The position numbers and the translations under genes are program-made. The notes under the pieces were generated by a model. It worked only from the letters and a program-made list of their open reading frames with translations, did no database searches and had not been told where the DNA came from. Of a DNA stretch of 13,392 nt, positions 1-6,849 are shown in pieces (position 1 is the stretch's first letter; every line of letters begins with the position of its first letter). Source of the DNA: JASFQI01 sp050115555. Lineage in GTDB: Bacteria; Desulfobacterota; DSM-4660; Desulfatiglandales; HGW-15. The DNA lies in NCBI GenBank assembly GCA_050115555.1, contig JASFQI010000117.1, positions 1 to 13,392 on the forward strand, written 5' to 3'.

Positions 1-84
1 CGTCTCTTGTGCTGGCGCATTCGGGATCCCAATCATCACCATTGCGCAGGAAAAAGCTCCCCATACCACGGTCTTCGCGCTCAT
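1..84 (-). CDS. N-terminus of a secreted protein of unknown function (partial)
   Basis: Reading the minus strand from the ATG at 84-82 gives 28 codons that stay open to the window edge. The peptide begins MSAKTVVWGAF and has the layout of a Sec signal peptide: one lysine near the start, a hydrophobic core (about residues 6-20), then a likely signal-peptidase-I site at NAPA|QET (cleavage after about residue 25). A good Shine-Dalgarno sequence (AGGAAAGGG) lies six bases upstream, which supports this start. The mature protein lies outside the window, so its function cannot be named. The gene diverges from amtB copy 1. A weak -10-like TATGAT sits on the minus strand at 232-227, but no convincing -35 goes with it. 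Confidence 0.55.
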   Translation of the reverse strand, partial: MSAKTVVWGAFSCAMVMIGIPNAPAQET

Positions 85-700
85 GGGTTTCCCTTTCCTC
101 TCGGGTGTTCGATTTCACCCCACACAGGACAGGCGTGCGCGTGCCGTCCGGATCTTTACCCTGCGATCCCCCGTCCGGTTCTCGAAATCGCGCACGGTCC
201 TGCCTGCAGGAGGCGGAAGAGGGCCTATCATACCGATTGATGAATCCTGAACCTTACGCTAGCAATTCGGATGCCACGGGGAAGGCCTTTCACGTTCAGA
301 CGGAGAGAACCGGCCGTGAAATGCAAAAACCCTGAAAATTCTTTGAATTGCGAGACTGTTCGCCGATACGGGAGGTTATGAAAAATAAGCGGTGATGAAT
401 TCTTCCGGGGAGATTCCCTTGAAACCGTCGACTCCGTCAAAATTCCTGCACCCTTACCAGCGAGGACCTGAGCGTATTGAATCTCACCGCAGCAGGCTTG
501 AGGAATGTGCGAGCAAAACATTTTCAACCCTTGTACCGGAGTTTGGACGGTCAAGAGAAATCCCGGAATCGGAAACGGACCGGCGAGGTGTTGCACCATC
601 AAACGCGGCAGAGCCAAAATCAACATTTCTGTTGTGAGCCAATAACAAAACAACATTTTTGAAATTTATTAAACAGAGGGGTTTGTCTGCTTTTTATATT
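85..700. other. Intergenic region without a convincing gene
   Basis: About 600 bp separate the secreted-protein start from the amtB copy 1 promoter. Short open frames exist on both strands (for example minus 656-228). None has a good ribosome binding site or recognisable protein motifs, and their composition looks like random translation. The right end (about 610-715) turns AT-rich. It carries the inverted repeat CAACA-TTTC-TGTTG at 621-634 and a further CAACATTT at 651-658, a plausible location for activator binding upstream of the sigma-54 promoter. Confidence 0.5.
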
Positions 701-702
701 AA

Positions 703-715
703 TATCAATAGGTTC
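703..715 (+). promoter_or_regulatory. Possible IHF site upstream of amtB copy 1
   Basis: TATCAATAGGTTC matches the IHF consensus WATCAANNNNTTR at all fixed positions except the last base. It is centred about 50 bp upstream of the predicted sigma-54 start and lies in an AT-rich stretch. This is where a DNA-bending protein would bring an enhancer-bound activator to the polymerase. One short consensus match is weak evidence by itself; the position is what makes it plausible. Confidence 0.35.
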
Positions 716-731
716 ATGCGTCTCAGATGGC

Positions 732-747
732 CGGCACGATCATTGCG
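732..747 (+). promoter_or_regulatory. Sigma-54 (RpoN) promoter for amtB copy 1
   Basis: CGGCACGATCATTGCG matches the -24/-12 consensus TGGCACG-N4-TTGCW, with GG at 733-734 and GC at 745-746 exactly ten bases apart. Transcription would start near 758, leaving a leader of about 50 bases before the ATG at 811. Sigma-54 control fits an ammonium transporter induced under nitrogen limitation by an NtrC-type enhancer-binding protein. No classical NtrC palindrome (TGCACC-N5-GGTGCA) was seen upstream, so the activator is unidentified. Confidence 0.85.
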
Positions 748-810
748 CAGGGAAAGCGGGAAAACGTAAGGGGAATCAATTCAAAAAAAGAATCGGAAAC
801 GGAGGCTACG

Positions 811-2142
811 ATGAAATCATTCCTTTGGTCACTTTTCCTGCTCCTCGCTGGTTTTTCCGTTGCATGGGCAGGAGACGAACCCCCTACCCCTGAAGCGAAC
901 CTCAAGGCCGTGGAACTGGTCCAGACCCACGCGGATTACGTTTGGACGCTCGTTGCAGCGGCTCTGGTGTTCTTCATGCAGGCCGGGTTCGCCATGGTCG
1001 AGGCGGGCTTTACCCGGGCGAAAAATGCGATCAACATCATGATGAAAAACCTCATGGACTTCTCCATGGGCTCCCTGGCCTACTGGGCCATCGGGTTCGG
1101 ACTCATGTTCGGCGTCTCAGCAGGTGGATGGATCGGGACCAGTGGGTTCTTTTTGAGCGATTTCTCCCCCGGGCAAGACCCCTGGGTCCTGGCCTTCTGG
1201 ATGTTCCAGGTCGTCTTCGCAGCAACGGCGGCCACCATCGTCTCCGGTGCCATGGCTGAGAGGACCCGTTTCATCGGGTACCTTGTCTACAGTATAGGTA
1301 TCAGTGCCTTCATTTACCCCGTTTTCGGCAGTTGGGCATGGGGTGGGCTGTACAAAGGCGGCGGTTGGCTGGAGCAGATGGGATTCATCGATTTTGCAGG
1401 ATCCACGGTGGTCCATTCGGTTGGCGGCTGGGCCGCACTGGCCGGAACCCTTGTCCTCGGCCCCCGGCTGGGCAAGTACACCAAAGACGGTACCGTGCGC
1501 CCCATTCTGGGACACAACATGCCCCTGGCCGCTCTCGGCGTCTTCATTCTCTGGCTCGGGTGGTTCGGATTCAATCCGGGCTCCACCACAGCGGCGAACC
1601 GTGACATCGCCCTGATCTTCGTGAACACCAACCTGGCAGCAGCCGCTGGGGCGGTGTTGGCCATGTTCACCTCATGGTTCAAGTTTGGCAAACCCGAGGT
1701 GGGCATGAGCCTGAACGGTGCCCTGGCCGGGCTCGTGGCCATTACGAGCCCCTGTGCCACGGTGACCCCCGCAAGCGCCGTGATCATCGGGGCCATAGCC
1801 GGGATTATCGTGGTCTTCTCTGTCCTCTTCTTCGAGCGAATTCGAGTGGACGATCCGGTCGGCGCCATTTCGGTCCACGGTATGAACGGGGCTTGGGGAA
1901 CCCTGGCCGCAGGGCTTTTCAACGCCGGCGGCACATCGTTTAAAATCATCGGGGTCCAGTTGCTGGGTATCGGGGTCTGCTTTGTCTGGACCTTTGGGAC
2001 CGCCTACCTCATGTTCCGTCTCATCGACGCCCTCATCGGTCTTCGCGTGTCTCCTGAGGAGGAGACTGAGGGCTTGGATCACGCCGAGCACGGCGGCATG
2101 GCCTACCCGGACTTTGAAACCTCCGCCTACGCCCAGCAGTAA
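811..2142 (+). CDS. amtB: Ammonium transporter, Amt family (copy 1, with signal peptide)
   Basis: This is a 443-residue inner-membrane ammonium channel, a normal length for the family. Residues 1-20 form a signal peptide with a likely cut after SVAWA, as in Amt proteins whose N-terminus is exported. About eleven hydrophobic segments follow. The two pore histidines are present (H202 in VVHSVGG and H356 in SVHGMNGAWG), as is the family motif around GWFGFNPGS (250-258). The cytoplasmic tail keeps RVSPEEETEGLD, the region through which PII proteins block Amt channels. The ATG at 811 is chosen because GGAGG lies five bases upstream and a signal peptide follows. The in-frame ATG at 727 lies upstream of the predicted transcript, beside the sigma-54 -24 element. 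The gene is monocistronic and convergent with glnD copy 1. Confidence 0.95.
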   Translation: MKSFLWSLFLLLAGFSVAWAGDEPPTPEANLKAVELVQTHADYVWTLVAAALVFFMQAGFAMVEAGFTRAKNAINIMMKNLMDFSMGSLAYWAIGFGLMFGVSAGGWIGTSGFFLSDFSPGQDPWVLAFWMFQVVFAATAATIVSGAMAERTRFIGYLVYSIGISAFIYPVFGSWAWGGLYKGGGWLEQMGFIDFAGSTVVHSVGGWAALAGTLVLGPRLGKYTKDGTVRPILGHNMPLAALGVFILWLGWFGFNPGSTTAANRDIALIFVNTNLAAAAGAVLAMFTSWFKFGKPEVGMSLNGALAGLVAITSPCATVTPASAVIIGAIAGIIVVFSVLFFERIRVDDPVGAISVHGMNGAWGTLAAGLFNAGGTSFKIIGVQLLGIGVCFVWTFGTAYLMFRLIDALIGLRVSPEEETEGLDHAEHGGMAYPDFETSAYAQQ

Positions 2143-2163
2143 ACCGGGCGATCCGTAGAACCG

Positions 2164-2203
2164 AAAAGGGGGGAGGCGCGATTGCGCGCCTTCCCCCTTT
2201 TTT
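2164..2203. terminator. Bidirectional intrinsic terminator between amtB copy 1 and glnD copy 1
   Basis: A 17-bp stem (left arm 2164-2180, right arm 2185-2201) with loop ATTG is interrupted only by one G-U pair. On the plus strand it ends in six Ts (2198-2203), a classical rho-independent terminator for amtB 22 bases after its stop. The left arm begins with AAAA, so the minus-strand transcript also ends in a short U run. It can therefore stop transcription from the convergent glnD operon. Confidence 0.92.
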
Positions 2204-2250
2204 CGATCCTCATTCGTATCTCGTCGATTCCTTCTCTACTACCCTCTGCC

Positions 2251-4902
2251 TTACCGCCTCAGGGTCTGGATCGACGCACCTTGCTCAGCCCTCTTCCCCT
2301 CCTGCAAAAGTCTTCTCTTTAGGGCATCACGAATCGCTTCGATCTCTTCCGCGCCTTCCATCTTTTGACCCTCTGCATCCCTCACGTAGAAGACGTCCGC
2401 CACCTGGTCCGCCTTGGTGGAAATCCTGGCAATGCGAATGTCCAGGCCCAGTGCCGTAAGCTCCCGTGTGATCTCGTAGAGCAGGCCCACGCGATCGTTG
2501 GCAAACACCTCGATCAGTGTGAAAAAATCAGACACCTTGTTGTCCACGCGAACCTCGGGGATCCGTGTCGGTCTTCCCGGACGACGCAGGACCGAAGGAC
2601 CGGCCTTCTGGTCGAGACGCTTGGACAGGGAGAGCTTCCCCTCAAGGGTCTTTGACAGGTCCTGCTCCACCTTCTGCCAGACCTCTTCGGGCACACGGCC
2701 GGTGCCCGGGCCCTCCACGCGAAAGACGTCCACGGCCGTGCGGTCCCTCCACGTGTAAATGTCCGAAGACAGGATGTTGATGCGATTCAGGGTAAGGGCA
2801 CCTGCGATCATCGAAAACAAGCCGGGGCGGTCCCGTGCCAGGAAGGTCAACTCCCAGCACCCTCCGGCCTCGTCCTTGCGGGCGTCCACGATCAAGGCCG
2901 CCCTTTCCGTGGACGAAAGACGCCTGGAGGAGTACCGGCCGAACAGTTCGATATGTCGAATCATATCCGCAGCCTGGGTGTTCAGGATGTAACGGGAGGA
3001 CATGGCGTCGAATGCCTCTTCCAGACGATCTTGTGGAATTTCCTCCGTCGTCTGCCGTTGCACGTCTTCCCAGACCCTCTGAGCCACCTTGGCGGCATCC
3101 GGCGTGGCCAGTTCCCCCTGCTCGAGGATGTGCAGGACCTTGAAGAAGAGTTCCTGGACAAGATTGCCAATCCAGTCGTTCCATGCCCTCGGTCCCGTCG
3201 CCCGTGCGTCCGCCCAGGAGAGCAGGTAGAGCATCTTCAATCGATCCGGGGTTCCGATGGTCCGGGCGCACTGGACCACGACCTTCTCGTCGGTGAGATC
3301 CCTTCGTGTGGCAGTCTCCTGAAGGAGCAGGTGATGCCGGACCAGAAATGCCACATCCTCGATGCGGGCGGGATCGAGGCCGATACGCTGGAGCATTCGC
3401 CTTACCAGCGCCTCGCCTTTCCGCGCGTGATCCGTACCGATTTTTCCGATGTCGTGGAACAATGCGGCGAGCAGCAAAACCTGTGAATCCTGGAGCTCCA
3501 GGTACACGCTGGAAAGGAGGATCTCCTTCTGACGACCCACCTCCTTCAACGCACGTACCGTCTCCAGGCTGTGTCGACCCACGGGAAAGAGATGGTAAGT
3601 GTCGAACTGCACCCGATCCCGAATGTCTCCGAACTCCGGTATCAGGGCGTCCAGGAACCGGGTCTCGAACATCTGGTCCAGGGTCCCGGCCGCCCCGTCG
3701 CTGGAGAGGATGCCGCACAGTCCCTTTCCAACCTCACCGGAAGTGCGAAACGACTCGTTCACAAGAGGGAGGAACTCCCTGACCAGGCGTTGGGCTTCGA
3801 GGGAAAGAGGTGTGCCTGTTCGGGCGCTTTGCTCGAAGATCCGCAGCATGAGCAAGGGGTCCTCCAGCACTGCCGTGGCGGAGGGAAAGTGGATCTCGTT
3901 GCGGCGCAGGACGAATCCACGGGAAATCTTCTCCCGGGGCTCCTTGCCGGACCTGCGTCCGGTTTGCTCGTGAAAGGCCGTGGTGACCACCCTTCGAAGC
4001 GACTTGACCGTGGCCATGGCCGCGTGCAAATCTCCCAGAAACCGCTCCACCGCCGGAACGCCCGGTTGATCCGAGTAAGCAAGCCGCCGTGCGATCCCCG
4101 GCTGGTACTCGAAGGTGAGGCGGTCGTTCTTCCTTCCGGACAGGTCGTGCAGATGGTTCCGAACGCATCGGATCGTCGCGACGGCCTTTTCGAGGTCTGT
4201 AAACTCGGCGTGGGAAAGACGACCCGAGGTCTCAAGCTCCCTGAGGTTCCTTAGACCGTGCTGTGCTCGCGCCAGCCACATCATGTGATGAACGTCCCGG
4301 AGTCCACCGATCCCTTTTTTCAAGTCGGGCTCCAGGCGCTGGCTCGCATCCCCTACCGTCTCCATGCGAAGGATGTCGGTATCCCGAAGCCAACGTGCAA
4401 AGTGGTCGCGTCGCTTGGCCAGGACCTTGTCCTCGATGGATTCCACCATTTTAAGGAACAGAGGGGAATCCCCCCCGATAAAGCGGGCGTCCAAAAGGGA
4501 GGTAAGGACCTCGAAGTCCTTCTTGGCGAGCGCGACACAATCCTTTACGGTGCGAACGGCATACCCCAAATCGAACCCCATATCCCACAAAGGAAACAGG
4601 ATTTCCTGTACCAGGGACTTGGCCTCATCCGGAATGCGTGAAGCAAAAAGGAGTAGAAGGTCGATGTCGGACCTTACACAGAGCTCGCTACGGCCGTATC
4701 CGCCCACCGCTATGATGGAAAAGGAGGAGCGGCCTCGAAAAAGCCTCCTCCGCGAGGAGCTTTCCTCGAGGCTCCTTCGAAAGTACTGATCCACAATCGC
4801 GGCATGCCTCTCATGGAACGTCTCGTTCTCCTGTCCGGCGCGAAACGCCTCCATGAGCTCCTGCCGTGAGACCTCCAGCTCGCTCAATAACGCTGCTTGC
4901 AT
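2251..4902 (-). CDS. glnD: Bifunctional PII uridylyltransferase/uridylyl-removing enzyme GlnD (copy 1)
   Basis: This cytosolic enzyme uridylylates PII when glutamine is low and removes UMP when it is high. It is about 883 residues, the usual length. Domains in order (approximate): nucleotidyltransferase with GGYGRSEL and the SDIDLL acidic pair (about 67-83); the GlnD signature GIGGLRD (about 197-203); HD hydrolase core with FHDIGK (about 481-486) and a downstream HH pair; ACT domain 1 with ARDRPGLF (from about 686); ACT domain 2 with NDRVGLL (from about 797). All catalytic motifs look intact. I prefer the ATG at 4902; a GTG three codons upstream (4911) is equally open, and neither has a strong Shine-Dalgarno sequence. 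It is the last gene of the amtB2-PII1-glnD1 operon, 76 bp after PII. Confidence 0.93.
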   Translation of the reverse strand: MQAALLSELEVSRQELMEAFRAGQENETFHERHAAIVDQYFRRSLEESSSRRRLFRGRSSFSIIAVGGYGRSELCVRSDIDLLLLFASRIPDEAKSLVQEILFPLWDMGFDLGYAVRTVKDCVALAKKDFEVLTSLLDARFIGGDSPLFLKMVESIEDKVLAKRRDHFARWLRDTDILRMETVGDASQRLEPDLKKGIGGLRDVHHMMWLARAQHGLRNLRELETSGRLSHAEFTDLEKAVATIRCVRNHLHDLSGRKNDRLTFEYQPGIARRLAYSDQPGVPAVERFLGDLHAAMATVKSLRRVVTTAFHEQTGRRSGKEPREKISRGFVLRRNEIHFPSATAVLEDPLLMLRIFEQSARTGTPLSLEAQRLVREFLPLVNESFRTSGEVGKGLCGILSSDGAAGTLDQMFETRFLDALIPEFGDIRDRVQFDTYHLFPVGRHSLETVRALKEVGRQKEILLSSVYLELQDSQVLLLAALFHDIGKIGTDHARKGEALVRRMLQRIGLDPARIEDVAFLVRHHLLLQETATRRDLTDEKVVVQCARTIGTPDRLKMLYLLSWADARATGPRAWNDWIGNLVQELFFKVLHILEQGELATPDAAKVAQRVWEDVQRQTTEEIPQDRLEEAFDAMSSRYILNTQAADMIRHIELFGRYSSRRLSSTERAALIVDARKDEAGGCWELTFLARDRPGLFSMIAGALTLNRINILSSDIYTWRDRTAVDVFRVEGPGTGRVPEEVWQKVEQDLSKTLEGKLSLSKRLDQKAGPSVLRRPGRPTRIPEVRVDNKVSDFFTLIEVFANDRVGLLYEITRELTALGLDIRIARISTKADQVADVFYVRDAEGQKMEGAEEIEAIRDALKRRLLQEGKRAEQGASIQTLRR

Positions 4903-4920
4903 GGTTCTCACACAATTTCT

Positions 4921-4966
4921 GGGGGAACCCGGGGCCGCCGCCGAATCGCCGGCCCCGGGTTCCCCT
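4921..4966 (-). other. Long GC-rich stem-loop between PII copy 1 and glnD copy 1
   Basis: GGGGAACCCGGGGCCG at 4922-4937 is perfectly inverted at 4950-4965, giving a 16-bp stem around a 12-base loop. It lies directly after the PII stop and just before the glnD start. No T run follows on the minus strand, so it is not a standard intrinsic terminator. It more likely acts as a partial terminator, an RNA-stability element for the upstream amtB-PII message, or a brake on glnD translation. That role is inference; the inverted repeat is directly visible. Confidence 0.75.
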
Positions 4967-4978
4967 CACGGGTCCGTA

Positions 4979-5317
4979 TCAAAGGGCGTCCTCCCCGGTT
5001 TCACCGGTTCGAATTCGAATCACTTCTTCTACGGGATAGATGAAAATCTTCCCATCCCCGATCTGTCCCGTCCAGGCCTTCTCCTTAATGGTATCCACTA
5101 CCTCGGGAACCAGTGAGGATGCCGCTACGACTTCGATCTTCAACTTGGAGACGAAGTCCACCTGGTACTCCGCTCCCCGGTAGATCTCACGATGGCCTCG
5201 CTGACGGCCGAACCCTTTCACTTCACTCACGGTCATTCCTTGTACGCCCAGACCGGATAAGCCTTCCTTCACCGCATCCAGCGTAAACGGTTTGATGACA
5301 GCTTCGATCTTTTTCAT
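4979..5317 (-). CDS. glnB: PII signal-transduction protein (copy 1, GlnB/GlnK type)
   Basis: The 112-residue length and sequence are exactly PII. It opens MKKIEAVIKPF and has a complete T-loop, GHREIYRGAEYQVDF, with Tyr46 and the uridylylation target Tyr51. The B-loop TGQIGDGKIF and C-terminal RIRTG (with Lys90, Arg101 and Arg103) bind ATP/ADP, and 2-oxoglutarate binds beside the T-loop. The trimer reports energy and carbon/nitrogen status and blocks Amt channels when unmodified. The start at 5317 is supported by AGGAG seven bases upstream and the universal MKK start. It lies 95 bp after amtB copy 2 and before glnD copy 1. Linkage to amtB is typical of the GlnK subtype, but sequence alone does not separate GlnB from GlnK. 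By hand alignment it is about 62% identical to PII copy 2 (70 of 112). Confidence 0.95.
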   Translation of the reverse strand: MKKIEAVIKPFTLDAVKEGLSGLGVQGMTVSEVKGFGRQRGHREIYRGAEYQVDFVSKLKIEVVAASSLVPEVVDTIKEKAWTGQIGDGKIFIYPVEEVIRIRTGETGEDAL

Positions 5318-5353
5318 GGTGTCACTCCTGTCGTATGATGTGCCTGGTTTTAT

Positions 5354-5370
5354 CGGGATGCAACATCCCG
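5354..5370 (-). other. Short stem-loop between amtB copy 2 and PII copy 1
   Basis: CGGGATG (5354-5360) and CATCCCG (5364-5370) form a 7-bp hairpin with a three-base loop in the 95-bp space between the two genes. No U run follows on the transcribed minus strand, so termination is unlikely. It could mark an RNA-processing or stability boundary within the operon. No second promoter was found in this gap. Confidence 0.45.
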
Positions 5371-5412
5371 GGTTTTGACGCACCTTATTCCGGCTTCATG
5401 CCCGGGACTCCT

Positions 5413-6633
5413 CTAAAAACTGTACCCGGTTTCACTGTGGAGGGTGAGGTCCATGCCTTTCTCTTCCTCCTCCCGGGGCATGCGGACTCCCACCAGTAAC
5501 TCAACGAGCTTTAAAATCAAAAGGGTCATGCCGAAGGCGAACCCCATGGTGACCACAACGGAAAGGAACTGCGTCCAGAGCTGACCGGGATTTCCAAAGA
5601 ATAGACCGTTCACGCCGTCCGGGTTGACGGCCGTGCTGGCAAAGAGGCCTGTGGCAAGAGCCCCCCAAATGCCGCCGAGTCCGTGAATGGCAACGACATC
5701 CAAGGAGTCGTCATACCCCAGCGCCCCCTTGATGAGCACTCCCCCATAGCAGAAGAGGCCGGCCAGCCCTCCGATCATGAGGGCGGACGTCGTGCCCACG
5801 AAACCGGATGCCGGCGTGATGGCCACCAAACCGGCCACGGCCCCGCTGGCCGCACCCAGTGTTGTGGGTTTTCCCCGGTGTCGCCACTCCACGAGCACCC
5901 ACGACACCGCGGCCGCTGCAGAGGCAATGTGCGTCACAACGAATGCATTGACCGCAAGACCGTTGCTTGCAAGCGCACTTCCCGCATTGAAACCGAACCA
6001 GCCGAACCACAGAAGCGCGGCACCGGTGATCGTCATAGGGAGATTATGAGGAATAAAGGCCGCTGTGCCGTAGCCGAGGCGCTTTCCCACGAACAGGGCG
6101 GCTGCCAGGGCGGAGACGCCGGAGCTGATGTGAACCACCGTTCCCCCTGCGAAATCCAGGGCGCCCATGCGACCCATCCATCCCCCAACACCCCACACCC
6201 AGTGGCAAAGGGGATTGTAGACAAAGGTCGCCCAGGCCAGGGTAAAAAGAAGGAAGGCGCTGAACTTCATGCGCTCTGCGAATGCTCCGGTCACCAGGGC
6301 CGGTGTGATTACAGCGAACATGCACTGAAAGATCATAAAGGCCAGGTGAGGCACAGTGCTTCCGTAATCCGGGCTGGGACTCGTGCCCACACCGCTTAGT
6401 GCGAACCATTCCAGGCCGCCGATCACCCCTCCGTAATCCGGGCCAAAGGCCATGGAGTACCCCCAGAGAACCCACTCCAGGGTGATGATCCCCAGCACAA
6501 TGAAGCTCTGCATCAGCGTACCCAGCACGTTTTTCCTCCGGACCATACCCCCGTAAAACAGAGCAAGCCCTGGAGTCATGAGCATGACCAGGCCGGCCGA
6601 AATCATCACGAACACCGTGTCCGCTGCATTCAT
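5413..6633 (-). CDS. amtB: Ammonium transporter, Amt family (copy 2, no signal peptide)
   Basis: This is a 406-residue Amt channel. Pore histidines H168 (GTVVHISSG) and H317 (VAIHGLGGIWG) are present, with GWFGFNAGS (211-219) and the PII-interacting tail EEEEKGMDLTLHSE near the C-terminus. The protein starts directly in the first membrane helix (MNAADTVFVMISAG) and has no cleavable leader, unlike copy 1. The two copies are clearly diverged rather than a recent duplication. The ATG at 6633 is chosen because AAGGAGAGG lies just upstream; a further in-frame ATG at 6696 would add an unlikely charged 21-residue extension. It is the first gene of a sigma-54 operon followed by PII and glnD, so the channel is made together with its own inhibitor. 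Confidence 0.94.
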   Translation of the reverse strand: MNAADTVFVMISAGLVMLMTPGLALFYGGMVRRKNVLGTLMQSFIVLGIITLEWVLWGYSMAFGPDYGGVIGGLEWFALSGVGTSPSPDYGSTVPHLAFMIFQCMFAVITPALVTGAFAERMKFSAFLLFTLAWATFVYNPLCHWVWGVGGWMGRMGALDFAGGTVVHISSGVSALAAALFVGKRLGYGTAAFIPHNLPMTITGAALLWFGWFGFNAGSALASNGLAVNAFVVTHIASAAAAVSWVLVEWRHRGKPTTLGAASGAVAGLVAITPASGFVGTTSALMIGGLAGLFCYGGVLIKGALGYDDSLDVVAIHGLGGIWGALATGLFASTAVNPDGVNGLFFGNPGQLWTQFLSVVVTMGFAFGMTLLILKLVELLVGVRMPREEEEKGMDLTLHSETGYSF

Positions 6634-6756
6634 GATCCTCTCCTTTTCAACGCGAGCGTTTTCACATAGGCTCCTTTCCTGATCCCGTTCCCGCATTCCG
6701 CATTCGAATGTAAAAGAGGGTTTCCGGCCCTGAAAAGGCGCTCCGTTTAAAGGCTA

Positions 6757-6772
6757 CGCAAGGCATGTGCCA
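6757..6772 (-). promoter_or_regulatory. Sigma-54 promoter for the amtB2-PII1-glnD1 operon
   Basis: On the minus strand TGGCACATGCCTTGCG matches TGGCACG-N4-TTGCW in 14 or so of its meaningful positions, with GG and GC separated by exactly ten bases. The predicted start is near 6746, giving a leader of about 110 bases. AT-rich DNA upstream (6780-6900) is suitable for IHF and activator binding. This indicates induction of channel, PII and GlnD under nitrogen limitation through an enhancer-binding protein not encoded in this window. Confidence 0.85.
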
Positions 6773-6829
6773 TCGCTGGGCTTGCTGATTCTTATTGTTA
6801 TTTCAGAATATTAAAGCTGAAAACCAACA

Positions 6830-6848
6830 TTTGGGCCCTATTCCCAAA
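6830..6848. promoter_or_regulatory. Inverted repeat upstream of the amtB2 sigma-54 promoter (possible enhancer)
   Basis: TTTGGG (6830-6835) and CCCAAA (6843-6848) are inverted around a 7-base spacer, centred about 93 bp upstream of the predicted start. That is the usual distance for a dimeric activator at a sigma-54 promoter. The arms resemble no binding site I can name, so the regulator is unknown. Confidence 0.3.
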
Positions 6849-6849
6849 C

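Noticed and set aside
131..146. Minus-strand CGGCACGCGCACGCC resembling a sigma-54 promoter for the secreted-protein gene
   Set aside because: The -24 half is perfect, but the -12 GC is absent at the required ten-base spacing.
228..656. 142-residue open frame on the minus strand upstream of amtB copy 1
   Set aside because: No ribosome binding site, no recognisable motif, and composition like random translation; it also overlaps the AT-rich regulatory stretch.
727..810. N-terminal extension of AmtB copy 1 from the ATG at 727
   Set aside because: This ATG lies upstream of the predicted sigma-54 transcript start, and the ATG at 811 has a good ribosome site followed by a signal peptide.
2642..3718. 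358-residue open frame in another frame of glnD copy 1
   Set aside because: Rich in Gly, Arg and Pro as expected of an out-of-frame translation; it sits wholly inside the intact GlnD gene.
5329..5345. Minus-strand AGGCACATCATACGACA resembling a sigma-54 promoter for PII copy 1
   Set aside because: The -24 half fits, but the -12 position reads GA instead of GC, and the element overlaps the PII leader too closely to be useful.
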